Below are positions 59,410 to 64,000 of a stretch of 64,000 bases of DNA, in pieces. The DNA is from Phycisphaerae bacterium. GTDB taxonomy: Bacteria > Planctomycetota > Phycisphaerae > UBA1845. The DNA lies in NCBI GenBank assembly GCA_024102815.1, contig JAGFJJ010000014.1:62001-126000 (forward strand), given 5' to 3'. Each line of letters starts with the position of its first letter. Within the stretch, counting starts at the first letter, position 1. The position numbers were made by a program, and so were the translations under genes. Under the pieces are notes generated by a model, which was not told where the DNA came from, searched no databases, and worked only from the letters and a program-made list of their open reading frames with translations.

Positions 59410-60966
59410 ATGGGGCGAGTGGTTACGATTGTCATTATCGCGGCCTCCATCGCGATTTCTCTGGTTGCGACAGAAGCGTCTGGAACAACGTTCGAAGTGG
59501 GCGACGGCATGCCCTATGCGACGATCGGCGCGGTTCCCTGGGAATCGGTGTCCGCTGGTGATGTGGTGTTGATTCACTGGCGGTCCTCGCCCTATCGCGA
59601 GAAGTGGGTCATCGGGCGCGCCGGTACGGCGAACGAGCCCATTGTCGTCAGCGGGGTCGCCGGGCCCAACGGCGCGCTGCCCATCATTGACGGCGAGAAC
59701 GCCACGACCCGACTGGCGCTCGACTACTGGAACGAACCCCGCTCCGTGATCAAAGTCGGCGGCTCGTCGATCCCATCCAACACGCTTCCCCAATACGTGG
59801 TCATTGAGAACCTCGACATTCGAGGGGCCCGCCCACCGAACGCCTTCACCGATGACGCCGGCGGCGTCCAAAACTACGCGGCGAATGCGGCCGCGATTCA
59901 CGTTGAGCGCGGTGAGCACATCACAATTCGCAATTGCATTCTGCGTGACAGCGGGAATGGGCTGTTCGTTTCCTCGAGCGATGAGGAAGCGGCGTCGGAC
60001 ATCCTGATCGACGGCAATTACATCCACGGCAACGGCAACGTCGGCAGCATTTATGAGCACAACGTGTACGTTGCCGGGATCGGCATGGTCTTCCAGTACA
60101 ATCGATTCGGCTCGTTGCAGGACGGCGCGGGCGGCAACAACCTCAAGGACCGTTCGGCCGGTCTGGTCATTCGGTATAATTGGATTGAGGGTGGCAACCG
60201 TCAACTGGACCTGGTTGACGGAGAGGACAGCGCACTGATCCGATCGGACCCGGGCTACACGAGCACGTTCGTTTATGGAAACATCCTGATCGAGCCGGCC
60301 GGAGAAGGAAACAAGCAGATTGTCCACTACGGCGGCGACAGCGGAACCACGAGCGCCTATCGAAACGGCACGCTGTATTTCTATCACAACACGGTCGTTT
60401 CGCTTCGGACGGACAGCACGACGTTGTTTCGCCTTTCGACTAATGACAACCACTGCGACGCCCGCAACAACATCTTCTTCGTGACGACGGCGGGGAGCGG
60501 ACTGGCAGCGCTCGACAGCGACGGCGTGCTCGATCTCAGCCACAACTGGCTCAAGCCCGGATGGGTGGACAGTTTCGGCGGACTCGGGGGCATGATCCAC
60601 GACGACGGAACGTCCATTGAAACGAACGAGCCCGGGTTTGCGGATTTCGCGGGACAGGATTTCACGCTGGCAGCAGATTCCGATTGCATCGACGGCGCCG
60701 CACCGCTCTCGCCCGGGGCGCTTCCCGACCACCGGGTCGAGCGCCAGTATGTCAAACATCAATCGGGCCGTGACCGAGAACAAGCGGGCAGCGCGAGTGA
60801 TCTCGGGGCGTATGAGGCAAACGGTCCCGCGGCGGTTCCGACAATTCCCCGGTGTGGCGTCGGGATGCTGTCGACGCTCATCCTGGCCGGCGGCATGGCC
60901 CTGGCAGGCCGCGCTGCCCGAGCGCGGCACTCGGGTGCGGAAACTCCTGATGATCGAAACCACTAA
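59410..60966 (+). CDS. Right-handed beta-helix protein with IPTL-CTERM-like tail
   Basis: A 518-residue exported protein. The signal peptide is VVTIVIIAASIAISLVATEAS. Residues about 100-420 are a parallel beta-helix of pectate-lyase/PbH1 type, with repeating turns such as AAIHVERGEHITIRNCILRD, ILIDGNYIHGNG and YFYHNTVVSL. DLGAYEANGP is the common end of such domains. The tail, VPTIPRCGVGMLSTLILAGG and on, has a short [IV]PT motif, a hydrophobic helix and a basic end, like the IPTL-CTERM exosortase-type sorting signal. It may bind or cut an acidic polysaccharide at the cell surface. It lies 35 bases after the FabZ-like gene. Confidence 0.83.
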   Translation: MGRVVTIVIIAASIAISLVATEASGTTFEVGDGMPYATIGAVPWESVSAGDVVLIHWRSSPYREKWVIGRAGTANEPIVVSGVAGPNGALPIIDGENATTRLALDYWNEPRSVIKVGGSSIPSNTLPQYVVIENLDIRGARPPNAFTDDAGGVQNYAANAAAIHVERGEHITIRNCILRDSGNGLFVSSSDEEAASDILIDGNYIHGNGNVGSIYEHNVYVAGIGMVFQYNRFGSLQDGAGGNNLKDRSAGLVIRYNWIEGGNRQLDLVDGEDSALIRSDPGYTSTFVYGNILIEPAGEGNKQIVHYGGDSGTTSAYRNGTLYFYHNTVVSLRTDSTTLFRLSTNDNHCDARNNIFFVTTAGSGLAALDSDGVLDLSHNWLKPGWVDSFGGLGGMIHDDGTSIETNEPGFADFAGQDFTLAADSDCIDGAAPLSPGALPDHRVERQYVKHQSGRDREQAGSASDLGAYEANGPAAVPTIPRCGVGMLSTLILAGGMALAGRAARARHSGAETPDDRNH

Positions 60967-61142
60967 TCCAACGGCAGTTGATCCCACGCCGGCGATTGCT
61001 CGGTATCGCGCTTGCCACGTCCACACGGCCTTGCTTGGCCGGATAGAAACGCATGCTCCCGCGCCAGGAGCGCTCCCTGCGCCGCGCATTGACCGCATTG
61101 CTCAGGCCATCCAAGATTGCGTGAAGTCCTAGGGAGATCCTC

Positions 61143-62513
61143 TTGGCAACGAACTCCTCGGCAACGGGCGAGCGCCCCGCTCGACGGCTCACCGGCCCGG
61201 TTCGCGTCGCACTGGCGTGGATCGGGGTCGTGCTCGTGGGGGCGATACTCCTGCGCTTTCCGGGCGCGGCGGCGGGCGAACCGCTGGCCTGGATCGATGC
61301 GCTGTTCACCTCGACCTCGGCGCTGTGCGTGACCGGCCTGACCACGGTGACCATCAGCGAGCAGCTCTCGACGTTCGGGCAGACCGTCGTGCTCGTACTT
61401 ATACAAATGGGCGGACTGGGCATCACGACGCTCTCCACGTTCCTGCTGCTCGCCGCAGGGCGCGCAACGATGTCGCACGTTCTTGCGGCAAAGGACACGC
61501 TTGCGGCGGTGCGCGTGAACCCCCTTCGCCTCCTGTTCTGGGTGCTGTTCTCGACGGTGCTGATTGAGGCGGTCGGCACGATATTCCTCAAGTGGCATCT
61601 GGGAGCGTCGTCGACGTGGTGGAATGCGATATTCCACAGCGTTTCCGCGTTCTGCAATGCGGGCTTTTCCCTCTTTCCGGACAGCCTCGAACGATTCCAG
61701 AGCGATGTCGGCGTCAACTTCACCATCACCTCTCTGATTATTCTCGGCGGCCTGGGGTTCATCGCGATCTACCAGTTACTCGTCTGGGCGGCGATGCTGA
61801 TACGTCGACGCAGAAACCGGCTGCCGCTTCACGCCCGGACGGTGCTTTCGGCGAACGTCGCACTGTGGGCACTGGGAATCCTGCTTTTCATGGGATTTGA
61901 GTGGAACGGCGTGATGTACGGCACGAGCCGGGGCACAGGGCTGCTGGCGTCGTGGTTTCAATCGGTAACGACGCGAACCGCGGGGTTCAATACGCTGGAT
62001 TTCGGGCTCATGCGCGAGCCGACCTTGTTTTTCACGATGTTCCTGATGCTCATCGGAGGCGCGTCCGGCGGTTGCGCCGGTGGAATCAAGGTCACGACGA
62101 TGGCGGTGGTGCTTGCCTCGGTACGTGCGCGACTCCGTGGAACGGAGACCGTGGCGCTGTTCCGCCGCACGATACCGGTCGCGGTTGTCCGCCGATCTTT
62201 CCTTATCCTGATTCTCAGCCTTATTTTCCTGACCCTGGTCGTGGCAGGCCTGCTGATCTCCGAGGAACAGCGGCCGGTCGGCGACATCCGCGGCGACCGA
62301 TTCATGCTTCTGGCGTTCGAGGCGGTCTCCGCCTTCGGTACGGTAGGCCTCAGCACGGGAATCACGGCAGGGTTGTCGGTTTCCGGAAAACTGCTGATCA
62401 TCGTCTGCATGCTGGTTGGCAGGCTCGGGCCACTGGCTGTCGCCCTTGCCGTCATTCGGCCGAAGAAACCGCCGTTGTACGAATTCCCGGAAGAGGAACT
62501 GGCCATCGGATAA
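61143..62513 (+). CDS. TrkH/KtrB-type potassium uptake channel
   Basis: A 456-residue K+ transporter pore protein with four M1-P-M2 repeats. Filter regions include FTSTSALCVTGLTT, FHSVSAFCNAGFSLF, VTTRTAGFNTLDFG and AVSAFGTVGLSTGIT, each with the glycine of the TrkH/KtrB selectivity filter. GGASGGCAGGIKVTTM in the third repeat is the intramembrane gating loop. The length fits KtrB better than the longer TrkH. It starts with TTG after GGGAG, and the regulatory subunit gene follows after five bases. Confidence 0.9.
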   Translation: MATNSSATGERPARRLTGPVRVALAWIGVVLVGAILLRFPGAAAGEPLAWIDALFTSTSALCVTGLTTVTISEQLSTFGQTVVLVLIQMGGLGITTLSTFLLLAAGRATMSHVLAAKDTLAAVRVNPLRLLFWVLFSTVLIEAVGTIFLKWHLGASSTWWNAIFHSVSAFCNAGFSLFPDSLERFQSDVGVNFTITSLIILGGLGFIAIYQLLVWAAMLIRRRRNRLPLHARTVLSANVALWALGILLFMGFEWNGVMYGTSRGTGLLASWFQSVTTRTAGFNTLDFGLMREPTLFFTMFLMLIGGASGGCAGGIKVTTMAVVLASVRARLRGTETVALFRRTIPVAVVRRSFLILILSLIFLTLVVAGLLISEEQRPVGDIRGDRFMLLAFEAVSAFGTVGLSTGITAGLSVSGKLLIIVCMLVGRLGPLAVALAVIRPKKPPLYEFPEEELAIG

Positions 62514-62518
62514 TCGAC

Positions 62519-63175
62519 ATGCAGAACTACGCCATTATCGGCTTGGGGCAATTCGGGAAGTGCATCCTGGAGAGCCTCCTGAAACGCAAGTGTGACGTCG
62601 TTGTCATCGACCATGACGACAAGAAGGTGCAGTGGGCAAGCGAGCTGTCGTCCAATGTCGTCAAGGCAGACGCACTGAATCCCGGCGTGATCACGGAGCT
62701 GTTTCCCAAGGGACTCCACTGCGCGATCATCGACCTCGGCGAGCACTGGGAGCCGAGCATTCTCGTCACCAACCGTCTCCAGAAGCTGAAGGTGCCCAAC
62801 ATCGTCGTGCAGGCGCTGAGCCCGGCCCATGCCGAGATTCTCCAGATGGTCGGGGCCACGAAGGTGATCTTCCCGGAGCGGGAAGCGGCGGAACGTCTGG
62901 CCGGTCTCCTGCTGGGACGTGGAATGCTGGATTATTTCCCGGTGAGCGACGATTTCTCGGTGGTCGAGCGGCCCGTTCCCCCGAACTGGGTCGGCAAGAA
63001 GCTCACCGAGATGGACCTTCGCCGCAAACGGGAGGTCCATGTGGTCGGTTTCCGGAGATCGTCCGTGGGAAACGACCGCTGGTACCTGCCGGACGTGGAG
63101 CGGCCTTTCGAATCGCAGGACATCGTACTGCTCGCCGGCGCGACGGCGACGCTGAACGCCCTGCCGACACGATGA
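62519..63175 (+). CDS. TrkA/KtrA-type potassium uptake regulatory subunit
   Basis: A 218-residue cytoplasmic ring-forming RCK protein. The N-terminal RCK domain has the Rossmann loop YAIIGLGQFGKCILESLL and the VVVIDHDDKKV strand that binds the nucleotide ribose (Asp). NIVVQALSPAHAEILQMVGA and VIFPEREAAERLAGLLLG follow. The C-terminal RCK_C domain (about 135-218) contains VERPVPPNWVGKKLTEMDLR. It has one RCK unit, as in KtrA, not two as in Escherichia coli TrkA. In homologues ATP/ADP and c-di-AMP control gating. It pairs with the gene five bases upstream. Confidence 0.92.
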   Translation: MQNYAIIGLGQFGKCILESLLKRKCDVVVIDHDDKKVQWASELSSNVVKADALNPGVITELFPKGLHCAIIDLGEHWEPSILVTNRLQKLKVPNIVVQALSPAHAEILQMVGATKVIFPEREAAERLAGLLLGRGMLDYFPVSDDFSVVERPVPPNWVGKKLTEMDLRRKREVHVVGFRRSSVGNDRWYLPDVERPFESQDIVLLAGATATLNALPTR

Positions 63176-63217
63176 CCGCGGCAAGCGTGGGTGGATGGCC
63201 CGTGTGAACCGACTCAG

Positions 63218-64000
63218 CTAAAGGGTTTGACGGTTGCCGTTCTGGTTGTCGCCGCCGTCGGGGCGAATGGGCCGGCCGCAGTGCGGACAGGTGGCCGCAA
63301 GCAGTCGGGCCCAGCGTTGCGCCAACACGTGCTCGCGGCGCTGCAGCTCGTCATTACGGCGCGCGACGTCGCCTTCACGGCGAACGAGGTCGGTCTGCTG
63401 CTGGAGGGCCTTGTCCCTTTCGGACTGAATCTCGGCGAGTTTCTTGGCGAGTTCCCGCTCCCGCTCCGTAATCTGCTCGTGGTAGCGGGTCAGATCGTGA
63501 AGCTGTCCCCGCAGGGCGGCGTCCTTGGCTTCGAGCTCCGCCTCTCGGACTTCCAAGCCGGCGCTTTGCTTGCTGATCCGCGTGGCATCCTCGCGAAGCT
63601 GCTCCTGCCACTGGTTGAGCCGCTCCCACGAGTTGGAGATGTTCTTCTGCAACTTGAGGAGCTCGCCCTCGATGTACTCGAGGGTCGGCTGAGCGTCGCC
63701 GGCAGCCGTCTCCGCCTCTTCCGTCAACCTGACCACGTCATTTCTCGAAGGCGGCAGCGGAATCGACGGGATGGAGGGTATCGAAGGCGCGGCACTTACC
63801 GGAACCGTTCTGGACTCCGCCGCTTCGCCTGCGGCGCTCTCCCTCGCAGCGTCATCCCAACTGGGCACGCCGACCATTTCGAAGCTCAGCGTGCACGGCC
63901 CGATGCCCACGCGGTCTCCGGGTCGAAGTGCCGCGATGCTGCACGTGCCTCCATTGAGCGTCATTCCCGACTTGCTGCCCAATTCGAAAACGGCCGGACC
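63218..64000 (-). CDS. FHA-domain coiled-coil protein, N-terminal truncated
   Basis: The frame is open to the right edge; about 260 residues are visible and the start lies outside. The first part (LGSKSGMTLNGGTCSIAAL and GDRVGIGPCTLSFEMVG) is the C-terminal half of an FHA phosphothreonine-binding domain. A Pro/Ser-rich linker with three Ile-Pro-Ser units follows, then a long coiled coil (about 105-225) rich in Glu, Arg and Gln. A zinc-ribbon-like CPHCGRPIRPDGG lies at the end. Such proteins act as scaffolds in Ser/Thr kinase signalling, common in planctomycetes. Confidence 0.82.
   Translation of the reverse strand, partial: GPAVFELGSKSGMTLNGGTCSIAALRPGDRVGIGPCTLSFEMVGVPSWDDAARESAAGEAAESRTVPVSAAPSIPSIPSIPLPPSRNDVVRLTEEAETAAGDAQPTLEYIEGELLKLQKNISNSWERLNQWQEQLREDATRISKQSAGLEVREAELEAKDAALRGQLHDLTRYHEQITERERELAKKLAEIQSERDKALQQQTDLVRREGDVARRNDELQRREHVLAQRWARLLAATCPHCGRPIRPDGGDNQNGNRQTL

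Noticed and set aside
59383-61098. A 571-codon open frame on the minus strand
   Set aside because: It runs opposite to the FabZ end, the beta-helix gene and the spacer. It has no domain and an Arg/Val-rich composition typical of a shadow of high-GC coding sequence.
1-64000. tRNA, rRNA or tmRNA genes
   Set aside because: I found no cloverleaf with CCA-adjacent acceptor stems or rRNA core motifs by eye. A covariance-model search would be needed to exclude a tRNA in the spacers.
1-64000. Insertion sequences, prophage or integrase genes
   Set aside because: No transposase, integrase or phage structural motif appears in any long frame. The repeat cluster at 43.3-43.6 kb is non-coding.

Overview
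The window is high-GC bacterial DNA that most resembles a planctomycete, probably a Phycisphaerae-like lineage. The evidence is gene content, not rRNA, because no rRNA or tRNA gene is visible. It includes a secreted protein built from DCNGNGIPDEC-type and thrombospondin type 3 repeats, a 59-residue Hc1/histone H1-like protein, several FSLVEL prepilins, an IPTL-CTERM-like tail on a beta-helix protein, and bacterial housekeeping genes (yidC, tsaB, rsmG, clpS, a putative holA). The left edge cuts an SLC13-type permease and the right edge cuts an FHA-domain protein. Genes are dense and often overlap as ATGA or GTGA, which indicates translational coupling.

Layout. 0-4 kb: permease end, SAM methyltransferase, polysaccharide deacetylase, and a solitary SPPY-type DNA methyltransferase. 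4.1-7.5 kb: a coupled gatE-gatD pair, the archaeal-type Glu-tRNA(Gln) amidotransferase, which is the most unexpected content. 7.7-13.3 kb: an MGG-repeat protein, class V aminotransferase, small lipoprotein, clpS, CPBP protease, and a DoxX/MauE-rhodanese pair. 13.7-20.6 kb: a 1326-residue secreted repeat protein with an embedded cytochrome c motif, a DUF418-CPBP fusion and a small membrane protein.

20.8-34.1 kb (all minus strand): one tightly packed block. A histidine kinase, receiver, HD-GYP phosphodiesterase, degenerate GGDEF protein and STAS protein lead directly into a type IV pilus/type II secretion-like set (pilB with an N-terminal c-di-GMP-binding MshEN-like region, pilC, pilM, pilN, pilO-like, gspC/pilP-like) and three prepilins. 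The order suggests that surface-filament or secretion activity is controlled by c-di-GMP. No secretin or PilT is present.

34.6-46.5 kb: a cell-surface glycan locus (epimerase, CgeB-like and GT4 glycosyltransferases, FkbM and class I methyltransferases, second polysaccharide deacetylase, nucleotide-sugar dehydrogenase, DegT aminotransferase). It is interrupted by rsmG, two small envelope proteins and a palindrome-rich spacer.

46.5-64 kb: tandem PDZ paralogues, a membrane protein, yidC, a metallophosphoesterase, tsaB, an outer-membrane barrel, a planctomycete-type hypothetical protein, putative holA, a TPR protein, the histone-like gene, a FabZ-like dehydratase, a beta-helix protein, a TrkH/KtrB plus TrkA/KtrA potassium uptake pair and the FHA protein.
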